Shown piece by piece: positions 12,781 through 25,560 of a stretch of DNA of 64,000 bases. The notes under the pieces were generated by a model. That model ran no database searches, had not been told where the DNA came from, and saw only the letters and a program-made list of their open reading frames with translations. Numbering within the stretch: the stretch's first letter is position 1; each line of letters starts with the position of its first letter. Both the position numbers and the translations under genes were made by a program. This DNA comes from Limanda limanda (taxonomy: Eukaryota; Chordata; Actinopteri; Pleuronectiformes; Pleuronectidae), in contig NC_083651.1 in the NCBI RefSeq assembly GCF_963576545.1, positions 18,537,748 to 18,601,747 of the forward strand, written 5' to 3'.

Positions 12781-15700
12781 GCAGTCATGCTGGTAACAGC
12801 TGATGTTATAATACTTTAAAGTAAGTGATTGATTGGAAAAGACAGAGCTGGAGGCCACAGCAATTTGACAGCTCTTCTCTCCTCAAACATACACACAAAC
12901 GAGCACACACACAGACAGACAGACAGACTATCTTCTTTAACATTGCAAGATACGATAATTTATGGATCTTGGAAAAAAAAGAGATGCAAACAAAAATCCT
13001 GATCAAATAAATTAAAACGTGGTTTCATTAGGGGTCAACACTGCTGTCCTTTCTCTGGCGGATTCTCCACAAAAAACGTACATGTTCATTGGCCGTGATG
13101 TTCGAAACTCTCCTTAGGATGAGATTTCTTTTAGTGTTGATTTATTCTCTAAATAAACTTATTTGTCTCAGTTTAATGTTTGAGAAAACACTTAATTAAA
13201 CTAATTATAATCAAATAGTGTATAAAGCCTGTTCCTCTGCTCTTGCTTTACCCACAGGCCTATAGAAAGTTATAGCTAAGGCCTGGAGAAAAACTCTGTC
13301 TTAAAATACTTCTTGTTGTCTGTAGCTTCTATATTTATCTGTCTGCGCTAAAGTTTTAACCTCTAAACTCAAATTGGGACGATTAAAAGAGAGGAAATTA
13401 CAGACGGGATCGTGGAGACCAAAAGACTGATAGGGAGACAGAAAGACAGAGCAGGACTCAAACAGAATTTTAGTCTCAAGGATCTCAAGGGGAGACTAAA
13501 TGAGACGCTTAATAAGAAAGTTCTGTAGTCTTTTCTCGTCACATCTCTACTTCCTCTCGAGGCCAGTCAAATATGCCAGACCCTTTTCATCCATGCTGAA
13601 TCACAGGGTTAACCTTCAGTCTCATTATTATTTCGAACTTAGTGACATTTGTGGTGCCTACAAGACATGTTTTTTAAAACTGAATTTGTTGCTGTCCGTC
13701 ATTGATGGAGGTTGGGTTCAGTTAGGGTTCAGTTTAGTTTACCTGAGCGTGAGACGACAGATCTAATTTTATTTCTACATTTTTTGCAGCAACATTACCA
13801 CTGCTTTTATGTCCCACATTTAAAGTGAAAACACTGATAAATTGGTAACTTGTGCAGGAATGGGATGAAACCTGAGTAAAAGAAACGGTTGTTCTGCAGA
13901 AGCTAAAAATTGGTTCCTTTTTTGAAAACTTTGTCCCAAATGCAGCCGTCACGTGCACAGAAATTAGCACAATGAGACGAAATGGTCGGGCAGACTGTGC
14001 AAGACAAACACAGACACGCACTGATGAAAGACAAAGAGCTTGTTGAGCAATAACTGCACGTACAAGTTATGCTTCCTGACACATAATTTGATTTTAATGA
14101 ACAACAAGTCACAAAGAATGAAGCTCAAAAAGCCTGTTTCCATCAGCGTCCATCTGCAGAGCCGGGCTAATGAAGTGCCTGCCACACAGCACCTGGGCAG
14201 GGAGAGGATGGCTGTGTGCATTTAGTCTAATTCCAGCACGCAGCCTCTTCCCGAGCAGCATGTATACATGAGGTGAACTCATGCAGGGGCGCTGGAACAC
14301 CATGTGAGTTGGAAAGATAGTGATTGGCACAAGATATCACTTTGAGCCAAAAAAAGCACAGAGAAGAGACCTCGCCAATCATGAAGCACCGGTTCTCACA
14401 CACTCATAGATCTCATATATGCCTGATTTTGGTCCTCTCTAGATCCATGTGAAATCAGTGAAACACTTAAGATAAACCAACCCTATCTCAAAGAAGGTGA
14501 AAAGAAAATGCATGGACCAAAAATTTGATGGATTCTTCCAACAAGTTCAGTGGAAATCCGGCCTGCGTTTTCCTTTGCGGAGTTAGTTTAGCTTTTCCCT
14601 GTTAATCATCAAGTCTGAATTTGTGGTGGTGCTATCAGTCGTTCCCATGATTTAAGTAGTGATATGCACTGTATTCTATTGTTGTCCTAAGACATTAAAT
14701 CCTACTGACTTAGGGGGACTTCTCATCTTTCATTAAACCAAACCTTCTGTTTGTTCAAGATATCATCTGAGTGCAGTCTCACAGAGCCTCTATACATGGC
14801 TGTGAAAACATATCAATACACCCATGAGGGACAAGTAACAGCAGACTTGGGGGCTTCTGTAATTCTCTATATAATTATTACAGACTTATAAACTGCGGCT
14901 CTATTCAACTATTGTTTGGACTAGATTATTGCCTCCATGGAAAAAAGGGACCAGGTGAGCTGAAACCTCCTCAGGCTGAAACAACCTAATTAATCGGGAT
15001 TGATGAAGAAAAAGGCGAGAGAAGAAACAAGGGGGGAGAAATGAAGCCAAAATATTCAGAAGAATCAGCCAAATCAGCCCAGGCAAGCTGTCATAGGCTT
15101 GGTAGCTTTGCTTGTAGTGTAACAGATCCCACTTTCAAATTCTCATACCGGATTGTGTGTTATCTGTGTGTGTGTGTTTGTGAGTTTTGTGACGTGGGAT
15201 TACCTGCTCTGACTGCAAGACTGTCAGCCGTTACTCTTCACATACCTGAGTCAATGTATACATGCCCACACATGCACAAACACACACAACGCAGTGTCAT
15301 AACATAACGCACACATCCTCCGATTGTCACAGTCTCTGACTCTCTCTCTCTCTCTCTCACACACCCCCACAGACACTAAGTACACAAAACCAAACAAGAT
15401 GCTGGAGTACTGTATGCGTTCGCCCCGAGAGACAGCTTTTCTAAAACATCAAGTGAGTTCAATTCTGGCGTTCCAGACAGCAGCTCGCAGATTCATGACA
15501 GCTCACACCTCTCCCACGGATGACACAGCAAGACACTCTACCGGCTTACACATCAGCTTTATCGAAGTGCAGCGGCATAACAAAGTGGCCCCGGATTCCT
15601 TAAGACAACAAGGGCACCTCTTTGACATAAGAGTGGATGATACACACAGATCTACATATGCATATTAGACACAGAACCAAAGCCCTTATATGCATTTTTG

Positions 15701-16100
15701 CTAAGAATATGCTAGTGTGTGCAGGAAATGGAGAAAGTCTGTCTGTCTTTGTGTCTTCTGAGAACTTTAAAAGGGAAAAGTTCAAAAAATATCTCGAGCC
15801 GGATCTCATCTGTCGACATTAAAGTGAGCTCAGACAGAGAGAGATGCCCTCACAACTGGAATAACAAACCTAGAAGCTCTGACAGTGTGCTTCTATCAAG
15901 CTGCTGTGGACAGAGCATCGGAGCAGTCAGCAGTGAACAAGGCTCAAGGTTGTTCACTAAATCATGTCAAACGCTCAGACTGTCGATGACATTGGGACAT
16001 GGCGTCACCTCAAAAGGCTCTCGTGCTCAATCAATGTTTTTTTGTGTTTTTGAAGCGAAACCAAAACTAGATTGAAATAAATTCTTAAACGTGAAAAAGC
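12781..16100. other. Intergenic with minor simple repeats
   Basis: Contains short CA and CAGA repeats (12885-12930), TG (15160-15175), TC/AC (15335-15365), and otherwise unremarkable AT-rich sequence. Open frames such as 13734-14021 (-), 15324-15668 (+) and 15719-16075 (+) show no recognisable domain. The interval 14040-14330 is relatively complex but not assignable. Confidence 0.45.
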
Positions 16101-16434
16101 GATCTGGCAGCCTTATTTGGAGTACATGGATAAACCATAGGACTGTAACTATTTGGAGCTCTGAATTACATTATTTACTGTGTCATTGTGGTATTTCTCT
16201 GTGATGTGTCATCCTATGCACCAACTTTTTTTTGTGTTTTGTTTTCTCTTTGGGTGGGGGGAATTATTTACTTTATTTATTTAATTAGTTTTTATTTCAT
16301 CTATGTGGGTATTTTTTTAAATTTTGTTATGTAATTTTCTGTGATGTTTAATGTAGAGTGTTCTGTATTCTCTGCATGTTCTCTTGCATTGTGAAAATAT
16401 TTGGAAAAATAAAATATCTAAAAAAAAAAAAAGG
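16101..16434 (+). mobile_element. 5'-truncated poly-A retrocopy (probable LINE 3' end) with target-site duplication
   Basis: A roughly 330-bp T-rich segment ends in GAAAAATAAAATATC plus an A12 tail. It is bracketed by GAAAAAGC at 16093-16100 and again at 16435-16442, or 10 bp with one mismatch (GTGAAAAAGC and GGGAAAAAGC). A direct repeat flanking a 3' poly-A tail is the signature of target-primed reverse transcription. The content resembles fish L1-type 3' UTRs rather than a processed gene, but the family is not certain. Confidence 0.65.
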
Positions 16435-16442
16435 GAAAAAGC

Positions 16443-17160
16443 AATGGGGAGAAAATGCAAAAAAGGCCTCAGAATCTTGCAGGAAATAAGAAAATAGGTT
16501 ACAGATAATAAAAGACTTCCATTGTTGACACTCAAAGGCATAAACTTTGTTAAATTGAATGTTAACAAGTTAGAGTAACATGGCTGCTAACTTTACTTTG
16601 AAAAACTGAATTTGTTTGCTCCCAATTGAAGTATTTCTTTCAAGTTGGTCCGACAACAAATTAAATTGTAATCTTCCAGAGGACAAAAGGACACTCTACT
16701 AAAGATGCAGGGTTTTCCTTTTAGTGCCGGAGATGACAGGAGGTTGTTCTGTATATTTTACACGCATAAGACGGGCGAGTGGAAAGCCTCCCAAGCAGCA
16801 GTGGCGGCGTGTAACAGTAGGTGCGGTGTTTGATTATGTGGCTGTTAGGAGCAAAGTTGTCATGTTGCTTTCCCATTTAGATAGCATCTCCTCGGGGGGG
16901 AACACTTGTTCGTGTGTCTGTACACTCACGGCATGGCAACCTCGATCTCATCAGAGGAGACGGGCAAGGAGAGGAGAGAGAGGGAGGGAAATGGGTGTTC
17001 GTAGCAAGTGCAGAATTGCGTTCGTTGTGTGTTCATACCCCCCCTCCGCCCCTGTCCTCGTGTGAGCTGATGCATACCTTTTTTTGTGTGTTCTCTCGCA
17101 CCATGCCTGTGAGTGTGTGTGAGCCATGCAAATTTAATGAAACCAACTGGTAGTGTACGA
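16443..17160. other. Intergenic, nothing recognised
   Basis: Mixed sequence. A short GAGAGGAGAGAGAGGGAGGG purine run lies near 16965-16990. No exon or repeat family is recognised. Confidence 0.45.
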
Positions 17161-17740
17161 ATGCAATACATCATGTTTCCATCCTGTTGGCGCTGCTTTG
17201 ACGAAGCCGGCGCCTCCGAGTGCGTGTTATAGAGTTCAGGTACACGCGGCGAAAAAAGTGTGTTGACCTTTCTGCCCGAATGCCATCAGAATTGATAATC
17301 AAGGAATTAAGTGAATTAGAGGCTGGCAAGGGCATTTAGAGAGGGTGAGGGATGGATATGCGAGAGAGACTGTAATGAAGTCAATGGCGCGAGAGTAATG
17401 CCCCATCACCCGGCACCGACAGCAGCCCCCCCGCGCTCTCCGCCCACCCCGCAGCAATACCTCTGGGCATCGGGGCAGAAGATATTAAAAAACGGTGGCA
17501 CATCCTTTTCAAGGACGATTAGATATTTCTCCCCTTTGGTCTCCTTATTTACAGATTGCCACGGACTCCGCTGAGACAGCTCGAGAGCGGCGTTGCGCGA
17601 GCCAACGTTCAAATCAAAACCTTGTTTACGAGGTGATGCCTGGCGCTTCCTTCTGTTTTCATCACAAAGCGAGAAAAGGTTTCCCCATGCCTTCTCGGGC
17701 TAGCTTTGAGCCTTCACATTAAAGCCTGTGAGATGGCAGC
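17160..17740. promoter_or_regulatory. Candidate conserved non-coding block
   Basis: Complex, moderately GC-rich segment containing AATTGATAATCAAGGAATTAAG (inverted TTGAT/ATCAA cores), GTAATGAAGTCAATGGCGCG and a CG-containing stretch around 17570-17600. No sustained frame fits a known protein. It differs in texture from both AT-rich flanks, so it is flagged as possible regulatory DNA. Confidence 0.3.
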
Positions 17741-19050
17741 TGCCTCTGACAACCGCGTGCACTTGATGATGATGCTCAGTGAAAAACCAGAGAGAAAAAG
17801 AGAAAACGCTGCTCTGTAACATACTGAGACGTGTGAGCAGTGCACCGTCACATCAATACCTATTTACAGTGATGTTTTAACTGCGCAATCACTCCCATTA
17901 TTGTAGCATTATTAGCTCGGAATGCTTTTGTATCCAGGGACCACCTTCTGAACGGCTCTCACCAGAGCAGAGGCGTACTGCAAACCTGCACCTGCCTACA
18001 CTTGCAAAGCTCGGTACTGGACCTGTAAGCCAGTAGTGTGTCCAAGTCTAATCTGGACCTGTTGACATGGGACTCGCAACCGAACCTGTAACTTGTATTT
18101 AAAACACACATACACGGCAACTCACATCAAATTGGCAATCAACTCGTTTTCCTCTCACTTCGTTGGTTGATTTGTGTTCTTGGAAAAGTATTTGACAATA
18201 ATGACAGCAAAGGTTTTAGTTTTAACAAAGCCTCTTACAATATATTGATCTCTCAGTTTACTATAAACTTATTTAGAAGATTAAATAATACTGCACATTT
18301 ATGCATCATTTAAATGTCTGATGAAGTTCTGTACTTACTTTCCCCTATTCCCATACCCTGCAAAATTATATAAATATATTTGTTACGCAAGGGTTTTCCA
18401 CCCGGTGCAGGATTCTACGAGAGAATTGAGAGAAATAATTTGTCTTAATACTCTGCAAAACTCTCACGATTCTTCCTCCTTCCAGACTCTTTTTTAAACT
18501 CTGTAAAGATGACACTGACGATGCAGAGCACACATCTGTTCTCAGCTCACATTTGTTTGAGTTCGGTTTAAGGCTTCATTACACACTGTGCAAGCTCTGC
18601 AAGCTGAAAGTCAGGCTGGGGATACTACAACAACCGTAATGCCCTACAGCAATCGGCGCTATACAGCTGTATCCTCAACAGAAGTAGACAAGAGCTGACA
18701 ACCAGAATGGGCAGAGAGTGTGAGACCCAGCTCTCACCCACCAGCATTGTGAGTCTGCATTGCCTTGAAGTGTCGATTATTTGTGAGTTTTAAAAAACAA
18801 ACTGAGCGTTAAGTTGGACCACAAAGTCTTGTTGAGGTCTTGTTTGAGCCGTGTGTGTGTGTGTATACTTCTTCTTTCAGTGCCGGCTACTTCAATAGGA
18901 CATTCTCTTGCCTGAACCATATCTGAAAAAAGTGACGGGCTAACTCTCATCGCTACTCATCTCACTCATGACATAGGAACCAAGGGGCACATGTGAGGCC
19001 AACAAAACTGAGCAGCTTTCCAGAGAGTGCAGAGTGGCTGCCTCGCTGAA
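17741..19050. other. Intergenic, nothing recognised
   Basis: AT-rich sequence with a short GT repeat near 18853-18865. No supported gene or assignable repeat. Confidence 0.45.
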
Positions 19051-19560
19051 TTAATCAGATCTAATCTATGATTTGGCATGTTGGAGTTCTCCGCCTGCTC
19101 AGAGTGAAGGAAGGTTTCAGTACATTTGCAGCCTTAAGGAGGAACTCCACGCAAATATGTCAGCAGGTATAAGACAAGGATTTCCCCTGTCCCCCTTTGT
19201 GCTCATTCTCACATCTCATTTTTTTCTTTATTCAACTGAAATTGCCACCAAAATAATAAACACTCATCAACTGGGAAGGCTTGGAAGGTGCCGCTGAAAA
19301 GTTTATTTTCTTGAAGGACGGCAGCTCAAGTCAAACCTGTGTGTTTCTCAAAATATTGAGCTTTCAGACATGAACTCCGGAGAAGGTGAGGGAAATTGGG
19401 TCTAGACATTTCGGGCCTGATTGCCAAGAGCTGCATGCTTTTCCAAAGTCGAGGTTGAAAACTAAAGGTGACCTTGCCTTTGCCATCAGGACCCCTTGGC
19501 TTTGGACAGGCCTACTGAGGAGATGAGGCTCGTAGAGTTAGTGACCTTCATCACTTTTTA
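19050..19560 (+). mobile_element. Degenerate L1-type LINE fragment with reverse-transcriptase motif
   Basis: At 19163-19210 the translation reads AGIRQGFPLSPFVLIL, matching the conserved G-x-RQG-x-PLSP motif of L1-clade reverse transcriptases. About 100 bp downstream another frame gives IFLKDGSS, matching the region just after the ADD catalytic motif in fish L1 proteins (FLKDGSS-like). The two pieces are in different frames and stops interrupt the sequence, so this is a dead internal fragment. The catalytic ADD itself is not visible. Boundaries are approximate. Confidence 0.7.
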
Positions 19561-20150
19561 AAACCCATATTTATAGACTTGCTTTCATGTGATGTTGTGT
19601 TTTTATCATTTTATTTTACTTATTCATTTTTTTTATTGTCATATTGCTGTTTTTTTGTGTTCAAGTTTTCACGTCACAAAGCTATGTCTTTATTCATTTA
19701 ATTTGAACACTTACTTCTTTCCCGACCACCTGGACGTTGTTGTCTGGTCTCGTTGTCACATTGCCATCTGAGAATTGTTATTTCTCTGACATTTATCATT
19801 TTGTAAACTCTGGTTTTCAGGGAAATGTCTATATAACAGTAAAAGCAGCTTAAATGTGAATCTGACCTTTTACTGTCACCAGTACTGAAGCTGAGCTTCT
19901 TCTATTTCTCACAGTTTCTTCAACAGCACCCTGCATTAACCTTATACGTCTGTGGTCAAACTGACCTGGGTCACACTGTTGGAGCGGCGAACCAGAGAGC
20001 CTCTCCAATTTCAGTTTAATCAAATATAAGGGGTAGATGAAAAGGCTTTTTGTCCTTGTACTTTGGTCTAGATATCAAAGCTTCACTGTCGTCTTTGTGA
20101 GAGGTTTTATTTCACTTGAAAGCTCACTTTGGTTCTTTTAAAGTAACCTT
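19561..20150. other. Intergenic, T-rich
   Basis: T-rich sequence directly after the LINE fragment, which could be its 3' portion, then ordinary sequence. No poly-A tail or target duplication was found to define an end. Confidence 0.4.
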
Positions 20151-20500
20151 CTCGAGCCAGAAGACGCCAGCGCTGCATGTGGAGAGCGAGGCTCGGAGGT
20201 GGAGGAGGGGAGCCTGATACCTGTCAAGCAGCCTTCTGCCTAATTTATTTTTGAGCATATTCACTCAACAATCTTGGAATATGTTGACAGAAATCTAAAA
20301 GATGTCCCATGGAGTCGGAGGAAATAGGAAGCAGAGAATGTGGTGATGTCTGAGTCAGCTCTCCCTCCGGCGTCATCTCTCTCTGTTCCTTTTACTCCAT
20401 CTCTCCCTCTCTCTTCTAATGCTGCCCATCTCTCCATCTAATTAGATTTGTCTGTAACCTCACTGTTCCTAGCCCGCTTTCAGTTTTCTTTGTCTAGCAG
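20150..20500. promoter_or_regulatory. Candidate conserved non-coding block
   Basis: Complex block with GACGCCAGCGCTGCATG, CTAATTTATTTTTGAGCA and GATGTCTGAGTCAGCTC (AP-1/Maf-like TGAGTCAGC). There is no reading frame. The enhancer role is inference from texture and motif content only. Confidence 0.25.
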
Positions 20501-23500
20501 CAACGCTTGATCCCGTGTACCACAGCTCACTTCGCAAATGGGATTTCAAGCCACCACAGGGGATTTTTTCCCCAACTTCTCTTCTGAAGCAAGCCTACTT
20601 TAATACAATGGAAAGGAACATGGGGTAGGACGCGGGCCGTTTGAGGAGTGCAGAGAGGCTTGCATAGCGTTGGTGTTGAAAAATATATAAATAAGATCAA
20701 TCTTGCTGTGCTTCCATTATGACTGGGCTCTTTAGAGGACTTGTGTAACAGCTAGGAGTAAAGGGCAAATCTGTCAATGAATCCCCGTTTGGTTCTCCTT
20801 CTCTTCTGCCTCTGAAGGTTTTCTCCTTCATCTCTCTGACTGATGTATTTTTAAGCAAAGTCTGAAGCCAACATGAAAATGAGTGCTGGTCTGCTCTGTG
20901 TTCAAAGAAGTGAGGTACTGTATTCCTTGAGATGAGTGTGTGAATAAAGCCCCTGAGCTCTCGCAGAATGACCGTGTTCTCCTCCTCCTACATAAATCTC
21001 TTGGTTTCCTCAACATTTTCCTTCCACGGCCGTTTACAGCGGCAAACACTTAACAGAGAGGATTAAGGAAAGACCACTGATTATATGACTATAATGCGGT
21101 TTCCCTTTTCCCCCACATTGAAGAATAAACTTTAAAGATTGGTTTTATTAAATGCCGGGCTCCGTTTTGATGTAGAAATTATCTAATGTTGTTATGTCCA
21201 AGTTTTCTTTGGTCTTCTCCAGCTTTAAACTTTTTTTTCTGACGGTTCCTGTGTGCAGATACATGTCGATACACGTGTCCACACATCAACGCTCAGACAT
21301 CGATGATAAAGTTGTTAGCTACACTGAGTGGATCGCTGTGAATGTGAAAGATGGCAGAAAATTCTGAATGTGCAGTCGAGGTTTTCTTTGGCTTCTGAGG
21401 CTGCTGGTTTCTTCTCAACAAATGAAAGTGTTCAGTGTGCATTGGGGGCACAAGTCTAGCCCAGAGCAGATCTTTCATTGTGTCGCTTTAAATGTTACGA
21501 CTAGGTTAATACTATGGACTGCATCTGGTAAATCAAACACGTATCAACAGTTGTCAGTCATCAGCATACAGCCCAAAATTTAATATTCAACACTCCTATG
21601 ATGAATAAATTGTAGAATTAATACCGGTTACAACAGAGTCCTCTTCCACGTGTCTTTCAGTTTGCTTTCATCACTGATTCATAAACCACCTGGAGCGAAA
21701 CGCCAGCCCTTCACCAGCCCACCAGGACCCTCAAATGAGTGCACTTCCCCATCCGCCATTGCCCCGCTTCTCCATCCATCTCTCATCCACTTACTGTAAG
21801 TAAGGGGTGATGAGATTGCGGGTGAAAGGGCCTGCCAGTGACCACTGATCTCATCACTAAACCTGTTTTCCCAGTGCTAAGGTCAACTGGCTGCAGCAAT
21901 TGATGCAGGAAAAGCAGCGGGAGGGAGAGTGCATGGTTGTTGTGCATTCATGTGTGTATTTGAGGACACGCACAGGCTAATGCCAGTGTTTAGAGTACAG
22001 TGTGTGTTTGTGTGTGTGTTCCAAAGGATGAATTGGCTGCAGAGGTCCACCTTTGGTCGAGGCTAACATTAGAGAGCGGACCACATATTACTATCTGAGC
22101 AAGGCTGTCCAAAATAACAGCCCCTGTGTGTGGAGATGCAGTTTTCCCATGCCGGGGATGAACTTCGCTGCTTAGCGAGGGAGCACAAGAGTAAAACACA
22201 CAGCGATGGAAAAATAGACATAGAAGGAGAAATATTGACCACCAGGCAAAAAGACAAAGAGCAATAAAGAGCAAGAAACCGAGACTGAGTGAAAATCAAA
22301 GGGCGGTAGATAAGGAGGAAAACAGAATAACCCATGAGAAATGTCCGGCTCAGACCCGCACTCCGTTTGCTGAATGTTGCCAAAGGATTACAAATCTATC
22401 ACGTCCGAGGCAGTGCTGCAACCAGCGTGACGCCACCAAAACATAATGAACTGCCTATGGTAATAGAGATGGAGGGCAGAAACAATGTTCCGTGTAACAG
22501 TCACATTCATCCCCCTAGTCCCCACTTCCTCGTGCCCGGTTTTGGCTCCAAAACAAAACATTCCCCTCGTCGATTTCTGGGCCTCGAGGTGACAAAACTG
22601 TCCCCATCGTTCTGGCATTCAATGGTCTTTACTCAATTCTCGCTTTGGGAGATCTGTGGTTGTATGTGCCTTTATATCCCTGGATGTCAACAGGGAGAAC
22701 AGAGACAAGGAGATTTAAGGGAGAGCTGGAGGTGGCCGGGACAGAGGCATTAGTACTAAGCACTGCAGAATGGTGGTGATTTCATTTCCAGCAGTGCATT
22801 TGAAAGCATACCGATATCACCTATTTCATCTTGAGTTTCTCCATTTCTCTCTGATGAACACACCTTGGATGTGTGCTTGTACACACACACACACATCTCC
22901 ACACAGTCCACTGTTCTGTCAGCCAGGAAGGGAGGATATGTTGCCAACACATAATTCTCCACCCGGTGCTCTCTTCTCCTCCACATCTTTGTGGAATGCC
23001 TTTGAAGCTGATAAACTGCTATTTTTCAACGTGCACTTTTCAAGACTTCTTCTATCTCGCAGCAGCCATCACATCCATGTGCATGTAGAGATGCGCAGGC
23101 TGTACTGAGCCGACTTCCTGGCTTCGGGCGCTGGTGGCTGGCTATCCAACTAGCGACCAAGCTGTCAGCCTTGACCCCGGCAGTGCCCCAGTCATAGTAT
23201 CTTTACTTCAGCTGCTAACACAGTGAGAGGGGAGAAAAAGGCTTTGGACTGTGGTGAAGGAAGGAGTCAAGGACAGCGGGTGGAAGGCAGCTGGATATTA
23301 TGCATGCGCTGATTCTGCTGTGGCGTTCTTTAAAAAAACATCTGACATTACCAAATCATCAAATATAAACTTGGGGGTAAAGTCAGTTTCCTCATTCTGT
23401 GAGCTGAACAGCAGACATGTCATCATCCACAGACACATCTTCCCTCCCGTGGGCCAAACAAGCTTTAAAAGAATGCCCTGGAATGGTAATTGCATTTTGC

Positions 23501-23912
23501 ACGTCACTGAGTTGTGTTAAGTTTTATTGTGAGTGGCTCCAGTTGCAAAAGGATTTAGTCATGTTGTGAATGTGTCATTCTTTAAAATTCAGTTTATGAT
23601 TAGGAGCAGTAGTAAAAAAATTGCATGGTAAAACATGGTGACGTGTAAAAGACAAAATGTAAATGCAAACGCTTTTGCAGGATTATTTACGGGTTTTGTT
23701 TACTATGAAACAGTTTCACCGAGTGTAACGATTCACAATTCCAGTCAACATGTTTAGCCTCAGGCAAACACAACAATGGGATTTTGCCTTCAGAAAGAAT
23801 CCACTCCCACAGACAGAACAAGCAAATGTGACGACCCACCCATGAAGCTGTTGCTGCTGCGTGCGTTTAAAAGATAGTCAGTGTTTAAATGTGTTGTGTG
23901 GTTTGTTAGATA
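20501..23912. other. Intergenic, no supported gene
   Basis: Mixed sequence with short TG/CA runs (21999-22020, 22880-22895). The 139-codon open frame at 22334-22753 (+) and the 112-codon frame at 22770-23108 (+) carry no recognisable domain. The intervals 22330-22520 and 23270-23520 are complex and could be non-coding regulatory DNA, but nothing specific is visible. Confidence 0.4.
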
Positions 23913-24330
23913 TTAAAGGGATAGGCTGCCGAAAAATTTAAATGCACTCATCATCTCCTCCCCATTATGCCGATGGAGGGGTGGTTGAAGTGTTTGAGTC
24001 CACAAAACCCTTATGGAGTCTCAGAGGTTAAACAGCGTTGCAGCCGAATCCAATACAATTGAAGTTAAATGTTCTTCAGACGTAATAAAACAACAGGAAT
24101 AGAATCGTTTTAAGTCAAATATACCGTGCCAGCAGGATGGAGGCATGTTAGGTTTTTTTTCCTGTTGTTTTATTACATCTGAAGAAGAGGTTGTCTGGGC
24201 TGAAACTCTATTTACCCCTGAAACTCCTAAAGTGTCTTGTGGACTCGAACACTTCACCCACCCCTCCATCGGCATAGTGGTGAGTAGATAATGGGTGAAT
24301 TATCTTTTTTTCGTTGAACTATCCCTTTAA
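23913..24330. mobile_element. TTAA-flanked foldback MITE, 418 bp
   Basis: The element starts TTAAAGGGATAGGCTGCC and ends GAACTATCCCTTTAA, giving inverted ends inside TTAA target duplications (23913-23916 and 24327-24330). The two halves are long inverted copies: 23962-24003 (CCATTATGCCGATGGAGGGG...) pairs with 24239-24280, and 24071-24100 (TTCTTCAGACGTAATAAAAC) pairs with 24161-24187. It is non-autonomous, with no transposase. The TTAAAGGGATAGTTCACC-type end is a familiar teleost MITE end; TTAA preference fits piggyBac or Kolobok mobilisation. Confidence 0.88.
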
Positions 24331-25560
24331 GAGACAACGAGAGACAATTGTTTGATTTGTACATGTTTATGTTTCTATCTCTTTGCACGGGTTAGACGTG
24401 AACAAACTCAATCAATATGTGAATGTGTGCCCATTAACACTAAATTAGCAGCTTATGAGTACAGCTGTAAATTCCATTTGAAGAAAACCGGGGTTTGTTG
24501 ACACAGCGTGAAAGATGTGTTGATTCTGCTGATTCTGAGGGTGTGATGTTGTGTTGGAAACTAAAGTATGAGACAGTAAGTATACAGGAGAAACCTCATC
24601 CTTATCTGGTTTCAGGAGGAAGCACTGGCAGAAAGGTCAGAAAACTGTGTGTCTTCTTTGTAACAGTCCAACAACGATGAGGTGCAGCAACATATGTCTG
24701 TGTCTCCCTTCAAAGATCTACGATGCATCTTTTATATTTGATGTCAAAATGCAAAAAAAGGTGCAACGTCAGAAACAGATATGACGATCCTAACAAATGT
24801 GGTAAATCTACATTACACTTGCCAACATAGCATTGAATTACCTAGTGGCAATCCCATCTACACCCATGAAGTGATCACTATTTCCAAAACCACCTTTTGC
24901 TTACATATGTATTCATTCAGTGTTCTCCTGATATGTCTGAGACTCTGTCTTTATGACAGTCGGTAAAGAACATGTCCACAGTGCCCCACTACTGTCTTCA
25001 CATCTATTCCAATTTCCTCTGCTGTCCGCGACTTAGCTCATGTTTAAAGAGGAGTTAGGCTGCAGCAGGCCGGGCTAAGGAGACAAATGCACTTACAGTA
25101 GGCAGACAGACAAGAAGATTGGCAATCCCTCTTATCGCCATCAGGGGGTTGCCAGGTTGAGATGAGGTCATACATGGTCTATAGCCCAACAACTTGACTC
25201 TAGCTCAGCCTGATGCCTCTAACAATGTGTGGGGAAAAAACACTATTCGCACACGCACATTTGCAAGAGCTGGCAGCGGAGAGCAATGCTCTGATTCAGC
25301 ACAGGGGCAACAGAAGTCTGAAAGAATGAAGCTGCACTACTGAGCTGTGCGTTGATTTCATACCAGCTGGCAGTATTGGGGTTGCCAGGTCAGGGTCAGA
25401 CAACCCGACTCACACACACAAACTGAAACCACAGGCAGAATTTTGAGGAGAATTTTCAGTTTGTTCTCTGACTAACAGACAATATCTTGCTTTTCTGCTA
25501 ACACTGATATAATTCACTCAGAAATCAGATATCATACAGGTTTACATGTGTTAATCTGTT
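24331..25560. other. Intergenic, nothing recognised
   Basis: Ordinary AT-rich to balanced sequence. No repeat family or exon could be supported. Confidence 0.45.

Noticed and set aside
16205..16225. Resemblance of GTCATCCTATGCA to part of a known microRNA
   Set aside because: A partial word match inside the retrocopy without a foldback precursor.
22334..22753. 139-codon + strand frame
   Set aside because: No domain or splice support; the DNA looks more like non-coding complex sequence.
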